Assembly: GCF_001427525.1 (NCBI RefSeq) | Contig: NZ_LMGU01000001.1 | Span: 1,459,788-1,523,787 of the forward strand | Length of the DNA: 64,000 nucleotides | From: Microbacterium sp. Root61 | Lineage (GTDB): Bacteria; Actinomycetota; Actinomycetes; Actinomycetales; Microbacteriaceae | Direction of reading: 5' to 3' | Part shown: positions 7,827 to 17,324 of the stretch, piece after piece | Position numbering within the stretch: position 1 is the stretch's first letter | How the letters are laid out: each line of letters opens with the position of its first letter | The notes under the pieces: model-generated | The model's input: the letters and a program-made list of their open reading frames with translations, nothing else | What the model was told of the DNA's origin: nothing | Database searches by the model: none | Made by a program: the position numbers and the translations under genes

Positions 7827-9272
7827 ATGGATCTTCTCGACCCGCTCTTGCTGGCCCGCTGGCAGTTCGGACTGACGACCCTCTACCACTTCCTGTTCGT
7901 ACCGCTGACGCTGGGAATGGCGCTCACGGTCTCGATCTTCCAGACCGCGTGGTTCCGCACCGCCAACCTCAAATGGCTGCACCTCACCCGCTTTTTCGGC
8001 AAGATCTTCCTGATCAACTTCGCCATGGGTGTCGTCACCGGCATCGTGCAGGAGTTCCAGTTCGGCATGAACTGGTCGTCCTACTCGCGCTTCGTCGGCG
8101 ATGTGTTCGGCGCACCGCTCGCTTTCGAGGGCCTGATGGCGTTCTTCTTCGAGGCCACCTTCATCGGCTTGTGGATCTTCGGCTGGGACAAGCTGCCCAA
8201 GGGCCTGCACCTCGCCAGCATCTGGATCGCGACGATCGGCGCCTGGTTCTCGGCGTACTTCATCCTCGCCGCCAACGCCTTCATGCAGAACCCGGTCGGG
8301 TACCAGATGGCGCAGGATGGCGGCCGCGCCGAGATGACCGACTTCTTCGCGGTGCTGACCAATCCGGTCGCTCTCGCGGCACTGCCGCACACCCTCTTCG
8401 CCGCGTTCATGATGACCGCCGGTGTCATCATCTCGATCTCGGCCTGGCACCTCGTGCGCAAGCAGAACATCGAGATGATGCGGACCTCGCTGCGCTACGG
8501 CCTGTGGGGCATGATCATCGCTTTCGCCGGCGTCGCCCTGTCCGGCGACCAGCTGAGCCTCGTCATGGTCTCGACGCAGCCGATGAAGATGGCCGCGGCG
8601 GAGGCGATGTTCGACTCGGCCTGCGGAGCGGATGCCTCGTTCTCGATCTTCACGCTCGGCACCCCCGACGGCACCAGCGAGCTGTTCTCGATCCGCGTGC
8701 CGTACCTGCTCGCGCTGCTGTCGACACACTCCCTCGACGGCTGCGTCGAGGGCATCAACGACCTCAACATGCTCTACACGAACGAGATGTTCCCGCAGTT
8801 CGCCGACCAGGTCGACGGCAACTTCGCCCCCGTCCTGTGGATCACCTACTGGTCGTTCCGCTGGATGATCGGGCTCGGCGCCGTCGCCGCCCTCACCGGC
8901 GTGGTGGGACTGTGGTTGACGCGCAAGAAGGCCAAGCGCCCCGTGCCGACCTGGGCATGGCGGCTCGCGATCTGGGCGTGGCCCGCGTCGCTGTTCGCGA
9001 TCCTGGTGGGCTGGGTGTTCACGGAGATGGGCCGACAGCCCTGGATCGTGTTCGGCCTGATGCTCACGGAGGACGGCGTCTCGCCGAGCGTGCCCGGCTG
9101 GACCGTGCTGATCTCGCTCATCGCGTTCACCGCGATCTACGCGGCCCTCGCGATCGTCGAGATCGGTCTGATCATGAAGACCAGCCACAAGGGTCCCGAC
9201 CCTCTCCCCGAGCCCGGCAGTCCCGGGGCCGAACCCACCGAGGTGTCCGACACCCCGACGACGGTCTACTAG
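7827..9272 (+). CDS. cydA: Cytochrome bd quinol oxidase subunit I
   Basis: This 481-residue multi-span membrane protein binds the three hemes of the high-affinity terminal oxidase and oxidises quinol. The N-terminus ARWQFGLTTLYHFLFVP holds the heme ligand His21, and the invariant GRQPW motif lies near the C-terminal end. The length fits the short Q-loop form common in Gram-positive bacteria. The ATG at 7827 has an AGAAGGG ribosome site. It leads the cydABDC locus, which has the usual order: two oxidase subunits, then the exporter needed for assembly. Confidence 0.97.
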   Translation: MDLLDPLLLARWQFGLTTLYHFLFVPLTLGMALTVSIFQTAWFRTANLKWLHLTRFFGKIFLINFAMGVVTGIVQEFQFGMNWSSYSRFVGDVFGAPLAFEGLMAFFFEATFIGLWIFGWDKLPKGLHLASIWIATIGAWFSAYFILAANAFMQNPVGYQMAQDGGRAEMTDFFAVLTNPVALAALPHTLFAAFMMTAGVIISISAWHLVRKQNIEMMRTSLRYGLWGMIIAFAGVALSGDQLSLVMVSTQPMKMAAAEAMFDSACGADASFSIFTLGTPDGTSELFSIRVPYLLALLSTHSLDGCVEGINDLNMLYTNEMFPQFADQVDGNFAPVLWITYWSFRWMIGLGAVAALTGVVGLWLTRKKAKRPVPTWAWRLAIWAWPASLFAILVGWVFTEMGRQPWIVFGLMLTEDGVSPSVPGWTVLISLIAFTAIYAALAIVEIGLIMKTSHKGPDPLPEPGSPGAEPTEVSDTPTTVY

Positions 9273-9281
9273 GAGGACGTC

Positions 9282-10313
9282 ATGGATCTCGCATACGTCT
9301 GGTTCTTCATCGTCGGCGTCCTGTTCGTCGGATACTTCGTGCTCGACGGGTTCGACTTCGGTGTCGGCATGTCGCTGCCGTTCCTCGGCAAGGACGACAT
9401 CTCGCGTCGCCAGATCATCAACACGATCGGCCCGGTCTGGGACCTCAACGAGACCTGGGTCATCGTCGCCGGAGCCTGCCTGTTCGCCGCGTTCCCGGAG
9501 TGGTACGCCACCCTGTTCAGCGGCTTCTACCTGGCACTGCTGCTGATCCTGCTCGCACTCATCCTGCGCGGCGTCTCGTTCGAGTACCGCCACCAGCGCG
9601 AGAGCCTGCGCTGGAAGCGGGGCTTCGACAACATGATCGTCATCGGCTCCGCCGTGCCGGCGTTCCTGTGGGGTGTCGCCGTGGCGAACATCGTGCAGGG
9701 CGTGCCGATCGACGCCGACATGGAGTTCACCGGGTCGCTGCTCACCCTGCTGAACCCCTACGGTCTGCTCGGCGGGCTCACCACTCTGCTGCTGTTCTTC
9801 ACGCACGGCGTCTACTTCGTCGCGCTGAAGACCGACGGTCAGGTGCGCAGCGATGCCCGCAAGCTCGCGATGCGCTCGGGTGTGCTCACCGTCGTGGTCG
9901 CCGCCGCGTTCCTGATCTGGACGATCCTCCAGGCCGTGGGCAACAGCGCTCCCCTGATCGGACTGGTCGTGGTCTGCGCCGTCATCGCCGCGGTGACACT
10001 TGTCGCCTCGGTCGTCGCGAACCTGCGGGACCGCGAGGGGTGGGCGTTCGGCTTCGGCGCCTTCACGGTCATCTTCGCCGTGCTGACGCTGTGGCTGGCG
10101 CTGTTCCCCAACGTGATGCCGTCCTCGACCGACCCGGCGTTCAACCTCACGATCGAGAATGCGTCGAGCACGGACTACACGCTGACGATCATGACCTGGG
10201 CTGCGGTCATCTTCCTGCCGCTGGTGCTGCTGTACCAGGGCTGGACGTACTGGATCTTCCGCAAGCGCGTCACGCGCTCGAAGATCGAGAAGGCCGCCGC
10301 CGTCGTCCACTGA
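9282..10313 (+). CDS. cydB: Cytochrome bd quinol oxidase subunit II
   Basis: A 343-residue protein with about nine hydrophobic helices and the conserved start GYFVLDGFDFGVGM. CydB packs against CydA and shapes the proton and oxygen paths. The start at 9282 lies 9 bases past the cydA stop and has an AGGAGG site, so the two are co-translated. The C-terminus ends in a short basic tail. No anomalies seen. Confidence 0.97.
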   Translation: MDLAYVWFFIVGVLFVGYFVLDGFDFGVGMSLPFLGKDDISRRQIINTIGPVWDLNETWVIVAGACLFAAFPEWYATLFSGFYLALLLILLALILRGVSFEYRHQRESLRWKRGFDNMIVIGSAVPAFLWGVAVANIVQGVPIDADMEFTGSLLTLLNPYGLLGGLTTLLLFFTHGVYFVALKTDGQVRSDARKLAMRSGVLTVVVAAAFLIWTILQAVGNSAPLIGLVVVCAVIAAVTLVASVVANLRDREGWAFGFGAFTVIFAVLTLWLALFPNVMPSSTDPAFNLTIENASSTDYTLTIMTWAAVIFLPLVLLYQGWTYWIFRKRVTRSKIEKAAAVVH

Positions 10314-10321
10314 CGGAAACG

Positions 10322-10400
10322 TTCGTCTCGTCGCTGCGCCCGCTCACCGACCGGCACCTCGGTTCCCCCGTCGGCGAGCGAGTGCGCGCGGCGAGACGAA
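10322..10400. other. Imperfect inverted repeat between cydB and cydD
   Basis: The 13-base arms at 10322-10334 and 10388-10400 pair with one T-G wobble, enclosing 53 bases that are themselves G+C-rich. It occupies most of the 131-base gap between the oxidase genes and the exporter genes. It could moderate read-through and set a lower level for cydDC; no T-run follows. Confidence 0.45.
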
Positions 10401-10444
10401 ACGGCCGGCACGACGGGCGACGAATCGTGAGGCAGGATCGAAGT

Positions 10445-12133
10445 ATGGCGAAGACCGAAGTGCCCGAGCCACTCCCCCCGACGCCGCCGCGGCAGAGCGG
10501 TCGCCCGGTCGATCCCCGGCTGCTGCGCTACGCCAGCGCCTCCCGCGGGTTCTTCCTCGCGATCGGGGCGATCGGCTTCGCGCAGACGCTCGTGATCGTG
10601 GCGTTCGCGTGGCTGCTGACACGCGCGATCGTCGGGGCGATCGACGGGATGCCGTGGCCCGAGCTGGTCGCCACGCTCGGCATGCTCGCGCTCGTCGTGG
10701 CGCTGCGCGCCGGACTGCTGTGGCTGCGTGAGGCGGTCGCCGCCCGTGCCGCGGCCCGCGTCGAAGCGCAGTTGCGGACGCGCCTGGTAGAGGCCGTCGG
10801 CACGCTCGGTCCGGACTGGCTCGCGGGCCGCAACTCCGCCGCCCTCGCGGTGACCGCGGGCCGCGGGCTCGACGCGCTCGACGCCTACTTCGGCCGCTAC
10901 CTGCCGCAGCTCGTGCAGACTGTGATCGCCACGCCGATCATCGTGCTGGTGATGTGGTGGCAGGACTGGATCAGCGGACTCACCGTGCTGCTGACCCTCC
11001 CGCTGATCCCCATCTTCATGATCCTGATCGGGCTCGCGACCCGCGCCGTGCAGCAGCGCCAGTGGCAGACCCTGCAACACCTCGCGGCACGCTTCTCCGA
11101 CACTGTGCAGGGCCTGGCCACGCTCAAGGTGTTCGGCCGACAGCATCGGGCCGCGGCATCCATCCAGTCCGTCACCGAGCGCTATCGGCACGAGACGATG
11201 CGCGTGCTGCGGGTGTCGTTCCTCTCCGGGTTCGCGCTCGAGTTCCTCGCCAGCATCGCGGTGGCGATCGTCGCCGTCTCGATCGGCTTCCGTCTGCTCG
11301 ACGGGTCGTTGACCCTCACGGTGGGGCTGTTCGTGCTGCTGCTCGCGCCCGAGGCCTACCTGCCGCTGCGTCAGGTCGGCGTGCAGTTCCACGCGGCATC
11401 CGAAGGCGTCGCCGCCACGGAGGACATCTTCGCCGTGCTTGACGAGGCCGCCACCGCCGGGGAAGGCCCCGCCCGCCACACCGACACCGCGCCGGCCACC
11501 GGAGCCCTGGAAGTGCACGGACTCCGCGTGCAGCGTGGCGACCGGATGCTGCCGGCCATCGATCTCACCGGCTCCCCCGGGACGGTCACGCTGATCGAGG
11601 GGCCTAGCGGCGCCGGCAAGTCCAGCGCGCTGGCCGCACTGCGCGGTGTGGTCGACTTCGCCGGTTCGGCGCAGTTCGCCGGGCGCGACATCCGCGACCT
11701 GGCACCGACCACCTGGCTTGCCTGGGCGGGGCAGCAGCCGGGCCTGATCTCCGGGCGCATCGACGAGAACGTGAGTCTCGGGGATGCCGCACCCCAGCCC
11801 GCGCTCGTCGTCCGAGCCCTCGACCTGGCCTGTGCCGACGACCTCGACCCCGCGCAGGAGCTCGGCGTGCAGGGCGCCGGGCTGTCCGGCGGTCAGGCGC
11901 AGCGCGTGGCGGTGGCCCGCGCCTTCTACCGCCACCTGCGCGGGCACGCGCCCGTGATCGCGATCGACGAGCCGAGCTCGGCGCTCGACCCCGAGACCGA
12001 GGCACGACTGTGGCGGTCGGTGCGCGGGCTCGCCGACGACGGCGCGATCGTGGTGCTCGTTTCGCACCGCGAGAGCGCGCGGACGATCGCCGATGCCGTC
12101 GTCCGGCTCGAGCCCAGCGAGGTACCGGCATGA
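10445..12133 (+). CDS. cydD: Heterodimeric ABC exporter subunit CydD
   Basis: This 562-residue protein has an N-terminal six-helix transmembrane domain (about residues 30-330) followed by an ATPase domain with Walker A GPSGAGKS, signature LSGGQAQR and Walker B VIAIDEPSSALD. CydDC exports thiols and is required to assemble cytochrome bd. The gene ends in an ATGA overlap with cydC. An open frame extends far upstream over cydAB, but the ATG at 10445 is the start supported by family length. Confidence 0.93.
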   Translation: MAKTEVPEPLPPTPPRQSGRPVDPRLLRYASASRGFFLAIGAIGFAQTLVIVAFAWLLTRAIVGAIDGMPWPELVATLGMLALVVALRAGLLWLREAVAARAAARVEAQLRTRLVEAVGTLGPDWLAGRNSAALAVTAGRGLDALDAYFGRYLPQLVQTVIATPIIVLVMWWQDWISGLTVLLTLPLIPIFMILIGLATRAVQQRQWQTLQHLAARFSDTVQGLATLKVFGRQHRAAASIQSVTERYRHETMRVLRVSFLSGFALEFLASIAVAIVAVSIGFRLLDGSLTLTVGLFVLLLAPEAYLPLRQVGVQFHAASEGVAATEDIFAVLDEAATAGEGPARHTDTAPATGALEVHGLRVQRGDRMLPAIDLTGSPGTVTLIEGPSGAGKSSALAALRGVVDFAGSAQFAGRDIRDLAPTTWLAWAGQQPGLISGRIDENVSLGDAAPQPALVVRALDLACADDLDPAQELGVQGAGLSGGQAQRVAVARAFYRHLRGHAPVIAIDEPSSALDPETEARLWRSVRGLADDGAIVVLVSHRESARTIADAVVRLEPSEVPA

Positions 12134-13842
12134 GCGCCGAACCCACCGTCCTGGCGTCCCCCGCGTCGGACGGCCCAGCGACTCCGGCCGACATCCTGCG
12201 CGGCGCGATGCCGCCGTGGCGCCGCTTCCTGCCCGGCGCTCTCTCCGGCTTCGCGTCCGAGGCATCCGCCGTCGCGCTGCTCGCGGTCAGCGCCTGGCTC
12301 ATCGTACGGGCGAGCGAGCAACCGCTCGTGCTCTACATCTCGGCCGCCGTGGTCGGGGTGCGCCTGTTCGCCCTGACGCGCGCGGTGTTCCGCTACACCG
12401 AGCGGCTCGCCGGCCACGATGCGGCGCTGCGCCAGCTCTCCGTGACGCGGTCGTCGATGGTGCGTCGACTCATCCCCCTCGCTCCCGACGGGCTCAGCCG
12501 CACGCGACGCGGTGGCGTGCTCGGCGCGCTGGTCGACGACGTCGATGAGCTGCAGAACCTCCCGCTGCGCGTCGCCCAGCCTCTCGTCGCCTCGGCCGCC
12601 GTGGCACTCGGCGCCGTCGTGCTCGTGGCCTTCGTGTCGTGGCCGGCCGCCCTGACCCTCCTCGGCTGCCTCCTCGTGGCCGGTGTCGTCGCGACGTTCT
12701 GGGGCTGGGCCTCCGGCGCGCGCGCCGAGCGCTCCATCGCCCCGCTGCGCGCCCGCCTGGCCGACGCGTTGCTCGACCAACTCGGCAGCCTCGACGTGCT
12801 GCGTGCGTTCGGTGCCGAAGACGCCGGTCGCGCGCGCATCCGCGACGCCGACGCCCTGCTCCGCCGCGCGGTCGTGCGGCGAGCCGGGGCACAGGCCGCC
12901 TCCGCCGCGATCGTCTCCCTGTTGGCGGGTACGGCCTCGATCCTGGCCGTGCTCGTCGCCGCGCCGCACGCGACGGCCGGCTCCCTGGGCGGTCCGGAGC
13001 TCGCGATCGCCGTACTGGTGCCGATGGCGGTGTTCGAGGTGTTCGCCTCCGTGCCCCTCGCCGCATCGTCGTGGCGCCAGGTTCGCGCCTCGGCGAACCG
13101 CATCTCCGACGCCCTGCCCCCGACGCTGCCCGATGAGCTGGTGCACGACACGAGCCCGGCCACCGGGGTCGGTCCGGCACTGGGCAGCGGCCTGCGGCTG
13201 AAGGGCGTGTCGGCGCGCTGGCCGCACGCCTCGGGCACCGCCCTGCACGACCTCGACCTGCACGTGCAGCCCGGCGAGCGCGTGCTGGTCGTCGGGGCCA
13301 GCGGCGCCGGCAAGACCACCCTCGCGCATGTGCTCGTGCGGTTCCTGGAGTGCGCGGGCACCTACGAGATCGGCGGCGTCTCGGTCCGCGACCTGGCCGC
13401 CGACGACGTGCGACTCACCATCGGACTGTGCGAGCAGCGGCCGATGCTGTTCGACGAAGACATCCGCCAGAACCTCCTCTTCGCCCGCGACACGGCCACC
13501 GACGACGAGCTCCTCGCCGCTCTGCAGCGCGTGGGCCTCGGCGACTGGATCCGTCAGCGCGGCGGACTGGACGCCCGCGTCGGCGAGCGCGGTGCGCTCG
13601 TGTCCGGCGGGCAGGCGCAGCGCATCGCCCTGGCGCGCGCCCTTCTGCGCGGCTTCCCCGTCCTGGTCCTGGACGAGCCGACCGCCGGCGTCGACCCCGC
13701 GGCATCCGATGCTCTGCTGACCGACCTGCTGTCCGCCGTGGGTGAGGACCAGGCGGTCGTGCTGATCTCGCACGTGACGGTACCGGCGGGCCTCGTCGAC
13801 CGTGTCGTCCGCATCGATCGGGGCCGCATCGTCGCCGGGTGA
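12130..13842 (+). CDS. cydC: Heterodimeric ABC exporter subunit CydC
   Basis: This 570-residue partner of CydD has a transmembrane domain (about residues 35-320) and an ATPase domain with GASGAGKTT, VSGGQAQR and LVLDEPTAGVD. The start overlaps the cydD stop by four bases, giving coupled translation and equal subunits. It sits last in cydABDC. Swapping the C and D labels is possible, since they are assigned mainly by order and by closeness to known pairs. Confidence 0.92.
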   Translation: MSAEPTVLASPASDGPATPADILRGAMPPWRRFLPGALSGFASEASAVALLAVSAWLIVRASEQPLVLYISAAVVGVRLFALTRAVFRYTERLAGHDAALRQLSVTRSSMVRRLIPLAPDGLSRTRRGGVLGALVDDVDELQNLPLRVAQPLVASAAVALGAVVLVAFVSWPAALTLLGCLLVAGVVATFWGWASGARAERSIAPLRARLADALLDQLGSLDVLRAFGAEDAGRARIRDADALLRRAVVRRAGAQAASAAIVSLLAGTASILAVLVAAPHATAGSLGGPELAIAVLVPMAVFEVFASVPLAASSWRQVRASANRISDALPPTLPDELVHDTSPATGVGPALGSGLRLKGVSARWPHASGTALHDLDLHVQPGERVLVVGASGAGKTTLAHVLVRFLECAGTYEIGGVSVRDLAADDVRLTIGLCEQRPMLFDEDIRQNLLFARDTATDDELLAALQRVGLGDWIRQRGGLDARVGERGALVSGGQAQRIALARALLRGFPVLVLDEPTAGVDPAASDALLTDLLSAVGEDQAVVLISHVTVPAGLVDRVVRIDRGRIVAG

Positions 13843-13883
13843 GTCCCCCGTGCTCGGATCAGACCGGCGCGTACGCTCTGACC

Positions 13884-14825
13884 ATGAGCACCGATGGCAC
13901 CATCCCCGTCCTGGAAGGAATCCAGGCGCAGCTGAAGCGTGCCGATCGGTTCCGCGACGCGGTGGATCCGGCCGCGGCCTTTGCCGCGCGCACCCTGGTG
14001 GCCGACTTCCTGACGCCCCGCCTTCCCGAGCTCCGGGTCGCCGCGGGTCTTCCGGCAGCGCCCGGCACCCGCGCCGACGGTGTGGCGATCGCGCAGCGCG
14101 ACGGCGCCCGCGTCGACGAGGCGGCGCTGGGCGTGTACACGTTCTGGAACTCTCCGCTCGAGCAGGCGCCGCCGCTCGTTCGGGCGTGCATCGCGCAGAT
14201 GCGTGCCCTGCATCCGACTCTCCAGGTGCTGGACGGTCGCACGGCACGAGAGCTGGTCGAGATCCCGGATGCGGTGGCCGCGGTCCTCGAGAAGGACCAC
14301 CCCGCGCACTTCTCCGACTTCGTGCGCGTGAGCGTCCTCGATGAGCACGGCGGCATCTGGGTGGACGCCACGTGCTGGGCGCCGAATCCGCTGCCCCGCG
14401 CGGTGGCCCCGCTCCTGACCGCCGGCGCCCTCTACCCGCGCTGGACCCGGCACCAGATCGGCAACTGGTTCATCGCCGCGGTGCCCGGCACCCCGCTGCT
14501 GCGCCTGCAGCGGCTCGCCCTGGCGGCATGGTGGACCGAGGACGGCGGCATCCCGGACTATTTCCTCTTCCACCGCATCTTCGAGGTGCTGATCGACCTC
14601 GTGCCCGAGTTCCACGGGCAGTGGCATGTTGTTCCGGTGGTCTCCAGCGCGGCGAGCCACCTGCTGCAGCTCGGCATGATGCAGCCGTGGAATCCCGACG
14701 CGGTGCGCCTCGCAGCTCGCGCGTCGGTCATCCAGAAGCTCAGCTACAAATACGACAGCGCCGCCGTGCCCGAGCGTTCCGTGCTCGGTCGGCTGCTCGC
14801 CGGCGAGCCGATCCTGCTGCCGTGA
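13884..14825 (+). CDS. Capsular polysaccharide synthesis-type glycosyltransferase
   Basis: A 313-residue protein of the Caps_synth / DXD sugar-transferase type: YTFWNSPLEQAPPLV resembles the family's 'W.gg...aP..v' opening, and SDFVRVSVLDEHGGIWVDA contains the conserved acidic/Gly-Gly-Trp motif that binds sugar nucleotide and metal. No transmembrane segment is visible. No other glycan genes are nearby, so the acceptor is unknown. The ATG at 13884 lies 41 bases after cydC. It probably forms a separate unit, convergent with the acetyltransferase that follows. Confidence 0.75.
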   Translation: MSTDGTIPVLEGIQAQLKRADRFRDAVDPAAAFAARTLVADFLTPRLPELRVAAGLPAAPGTRADGVAIAQRDGARVDEAALGVYTFWNSPLEQAPPLVRACIAQMRALHPTLQVLDGRTARELVEIPDAVAAVLEKDHPAHFSDFVRVSVLDEHGGIWVDATCWAPNPLPRAVAPLLTAGALYPRWTRHQIGNWFIAAVPGTPLLRLQRLALAAWWTEDGGIPDYFLFHRIFEVLIDLVPEFHGQWHVVPVVSSAASHLLQLGMMQPWNPDAVRLAARASVIQKLSYKYDSAAVPERSVLGRLLAGEPILLP

Positions 14826-14826
14826 C

Positions 14827-15429
14827 TCAGCCCAGGCGTCTGCCGAACGCCTGCACGCCCTCTTCGGAGGGCAGCGGCACGAAGCCCACGCGGGGATAGA
14901 ACGCCACGGCTCCGGTGTTCTCCGCCGACGCGACCAGGTGCACGCCGGGCACGCCGGCCTCCTGCAGCGCGTCGGTCACGGTCTCGATGAGGCGCCGACC
15001 CCACCCGCCGCCCTGCGCCTCGGGCAGCAGATCGATGTGCAGGTGAGCCGGGAACTCGGCGGTGTAGGCGTTGGTGCCGCCACGACGGCTGTAGGCGTAC
15101 GCGAGGGTGCCGTCCTGCCGCGTGCGCTGAACAGCGGGCAGCGGATGCCGCGGCGCGCCGCGCTCGGGCCACCACACATCATGGAACCAGTCCTCGAAGG
15201 CATCGGTGTCGGGTGCGGCCACGCTGTAGCCGACGACCCGGCCGTCTTCGGACTCGACGACGAACGCGAACTCGGGATGCTTCGCGGCGTACGGCAGCAC
15301 GAAGATCTCGGCCCACAGTCCGTCGTCGTCGAAGATCCCGGTGGCGTCGGCGCCGGCATCCGCGGTCTTCAGGCAGATCTCGGCGAGAGCGGACTCGTCG
15401 CCGGGGCGGAAGGGACGGATGTGCGGCAC
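14827..15429 (-). CDS. GNAT family N-acetyltransferase
   Basis: A 200-residue acetyltransferase with the opening IRPFRPGDESALAEICL and a C-terminal acetyl-CoA site (EAQGGGWGRRLIETV), ending in a YPRVGF segment. The central region (WFHDVWWPERG) resembles the bacterial GNATs compared with the C-terminal domain of O-GlcNAcase. The start is a GTG at 15429. Its stop is separated from the convergent glycosyltransferase stop by a single base. The substrate cannot be inferred. Confidence 0.82.
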   Translation of the reverse strand: MPHIRPFRPGDESALAEICLKTADAGADATGIFDDDGLWAEIFVLPYAAKHPEFAFVVESEDGRVVGYSVAAPDTDAFEDWFHDVWWPERGAPRHPLPAVQRTRQDGTLAYAYSRRGGTNAYTAEFPAHLHIDLLPEAQGGGWGRRLIETVTDALQEAGVPGVHLVASAENTGAVAFYPRVGFVPLPSEEGVQAFGRRLG

Positions 15430-15438
15430 TCGCCGATT

Positions 15439-16515
15439 CTAGGCGACGGCTTCATCCACTCCGAGGTGCTGCAGACGCACGTGTGCCGGGTCGACGGCGA
15501 GGCGGACCGGGGCGCCGGGCGCGAGTCGTAGAGCGGCGGCATCTTCCACCGAGATGTCCACCGCGACGGCGGGAGCACCGGTGTGCACCCGCACTCCCCC
15601 GGGCGTCTGCTCGAGGCGGATCACCCGGGCGAGCCACTGCCCCGGTGAGGCGGGCGGGCGGTCGTCGGAGGCCGGATCGAGGCGCACGACGGCGGGGCGG
15701 AACACGGCCGCGAGCGGGGTGTTTTCGGCGAAAGCGGATGCCGGAACCGCCAAGGCTCCGTCCGAGGAGGTCCACTCCCCGGCCGCGGCGACTCCCGTGA
15801 CGCGGTTCACCCCGACGACCGCCGCGACGAACCGCGTGTGCGGCACCGCGAGCACCTCGCGCACGGGGCCCTCCTGCGTGACCGCGCCGTCCTCGACCAC
15901 GACGAGTCGCGCGGCGATGGCCGCGGCATCCACGACGTCGTGCGTCACGACGACCGCTGTCGAGCCCGTCTCGACCAGCTGCTGCGCCAGCATGGCGCGG
16001 ATGTCACCTGCCGTCTCGGGGTCGAGTGAGGTGAGGGGCTCGTCCAGCAGCAGCACGTGCGGATCGATCGCCAGCGCACGCGCCACCGCCACGCGTTGCT
16101 GCTGTCCACCCGACAGCTCCGCGGGACGCCGCGGGCCGAAGCCGTCGAGGCCGACCCTGGTCAGCCACTCATCCGCAAGGCCGTCCGCCTGCGCACGCGG
16201 CATCCCGTGCGCCCGCAGCCCGAAGGCGACGTTCGCGCGCACGGTGAGATGCGGGAACAGCCGGGGCTCCTGCCCGAGGAGCACCGCGCCACGGCGATCG
16301 GGGCGAACGGATGCCACCTCCGCGCCGCCGATCGAGATCGACCCGGCGGTGAGCCGCACGAGACCGGCGATCGCCGCCAGCAGCGTGGACTTGCCCGCAC
16401 CGCTCGGCCCCATGACTGCCACGACCTCGCCCGGCGCGACGTCGAGGCGCACATCGAGCCGGAAGGCGTCCGGACGATCGACCACGACGTGGGCCGACAG
16501 TGACTGGCCGGTCAT
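15439..16515 (-). CDS. modC: Molybdate ABC transporter ATP-binding protein
   Basis: A 358-residue ATPase of the ModC type. Walker A GPSGAGKS is at 36-43, the signature LSGGQQQR and Walker B LLLDEPLTSLD follow, and a C-terminal TOBE-like domain (from about residue 240) can bind oxyanion and adjust transport. It powers ModB. The ATG at 16515 overlaps the modB stop (ATGA), so it is the third gene of the regulator-modABC unit. The frame is open further upstream, but that part is antisense to modB logic and has no start signal. Confidence 0.92.
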   Translation of the reverse strand: MTGQSLSAHVVVDRPDAFRLDVRLDVAPGEVVAVMGPSGAGKSTLLAAIAGLVRLTAGSISIGGAEVASVRPDRRGAVLLGQEPRLFPHLTVRANVAFGLRAHGMPRAQADGLADEWLTRVGLDGFGPRRPAELSGGQQQRVAVARALAIDPHVLLLDEPLTSLDPETAGDIRAMLAQQLVETGSTAVVVTHDVVDAAAIAARLVVVEDGAVTQEGPVREVLAVPHTRFVAAVVGVNRVTGVAAAGEWTSSDGALAVPASAFAENTPLAAVFRPAVVRLDPASDDRPPASPGQWLARVIRLEQTPGGVRVHTGAPAVAVDISVEDAAALRLAPGAPVRLAVDPAHVRLQHLGVDEAVA

Positions 16516-17324
16516 CGGGCCGCACCCGGGCGCCACGCGCGCACCAGCAGGAGCACGGCGAGCGCGGTCACGAGCAGCAGCAGGCTGAGGGCAACAGCGG
16601 TGCCCTGCCCCACGCCGGATCCGTTGAAGGCGGTGTAGATCGCCAGCGGCATGGTCTGCGTCACCCCCGGCGCGTTCCCGGCGAACAATGCGGTCGCCCC
16701 GAATTCGCCGATGGCACGGGCGAAGCACAGCACGATACCGGCCACGAGCCCGGGGGCCGCGAGCGGGAGGGTGACCCGGCGGAGGGTCATCCAGCGCCCG
16801 GCCCCGAGCGTCGCGGCCGTGCGCTCGTAGCCGACGCCGGACGTGCGGATCGACCCTTCGACGGCCAGCACCAGGAACGGCAGCGCGACGAAGGTCTGCG
16901 CGAGCACCACGGCCGTGGTCGTGAACGGGATCCGCAGGCCCCACCAGGCGTCGAGCAACTGGCCGAGCGCGCCGTTGCGGCCGAAGAGGAAGAGCAGCGC
17001 GACGCCCCCGACCATCGGCGGGAGCACGAGCGGGACGGTGACGAGCGCGCGCAGCACTCCCGCCATCCGAGGTCCGCTGCGGGCGATCACGAGCGCGAGG
17101 GGCACGCCGAGGAGCACGCAGATCCCCGTGGCGATCAGGCCGGTCAGCAGCGAGAGGAGAAGCGCGTCCCGCGCCGCGGGTGCGGTGATGTCCGTCCACA
17201 GCGTGGACCATTCCACGCGTCCGACGAGCGCCAGCAGGGGCACGACCAGGAGCGAGAGCCCCAGGACGGCCGGGAGCGCGAGGATGGGCGGCACGAAGCC
17301 GCCGATCTCGCGCACCCGGGTCAC
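16512..17324 (-). CDS. modB: Molybdate ABC transporter permease
   Basis: A 270-residue permease with about six hydrophobic segments. Its cytoplasmic loop, ARAIGEFGATALFAGN, is the EAA-type motif of the ModB/CysTW group and contacts the ATPase. It overlaps modA at its start and modC at its end by four bases each, giving a tightly coupled import unit. Substrate assignment rests on modA and the surrounding molybdenum cofactor genes; tungstate may also be carried. Confidence 0.93.
   Translation of the reverse strand: MTRVREIGGFVPPILALPAVLGLSLLVVPLLALVGRVEWSTLWTDITAPAARDALLLSLLTGLIATGICVLLGVPLALVIARSGPRMAGVLRALVTVPLVLPPMVGGVALLFLFGRNGALGQLLDAWWGLRIPFTTTAVVLAQTFVALPFLVLAVEGSIRTSGVGYERTAATLGAGRWMTLRRVTLPLAAPGLVAGIVLCFARAIGEFGATALFAGNAPGVTQTMPLAIYTAFNGSGVGQGTAVALSLLLLVTALAVLLLVRAWRPGAAR

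Noticed and set aside
7728..10310. Very long open frame (860 codons) on the minus strand across cydA and cydB
   Set aside because: It lies exactly antisense to two clear cyd genes and its translation is a low-complexity Arg/Asp/His/Gly mixture, typical of the shadow of a high-G+C coding strand.
7793..10444. Possible 1446-codon protein reading into cydD from upstream
   Set aside because: The upstream part is an out-of-frame shadow of cydAB. The ATG at 10445 gives a normal CydD.
13884..14825. Part of a capsule gene cluster
   Set aside because: Only one glycosyltransferase-like gene is present; neighbours are cydC and a GNAT gene, so no cluster can be claimed.
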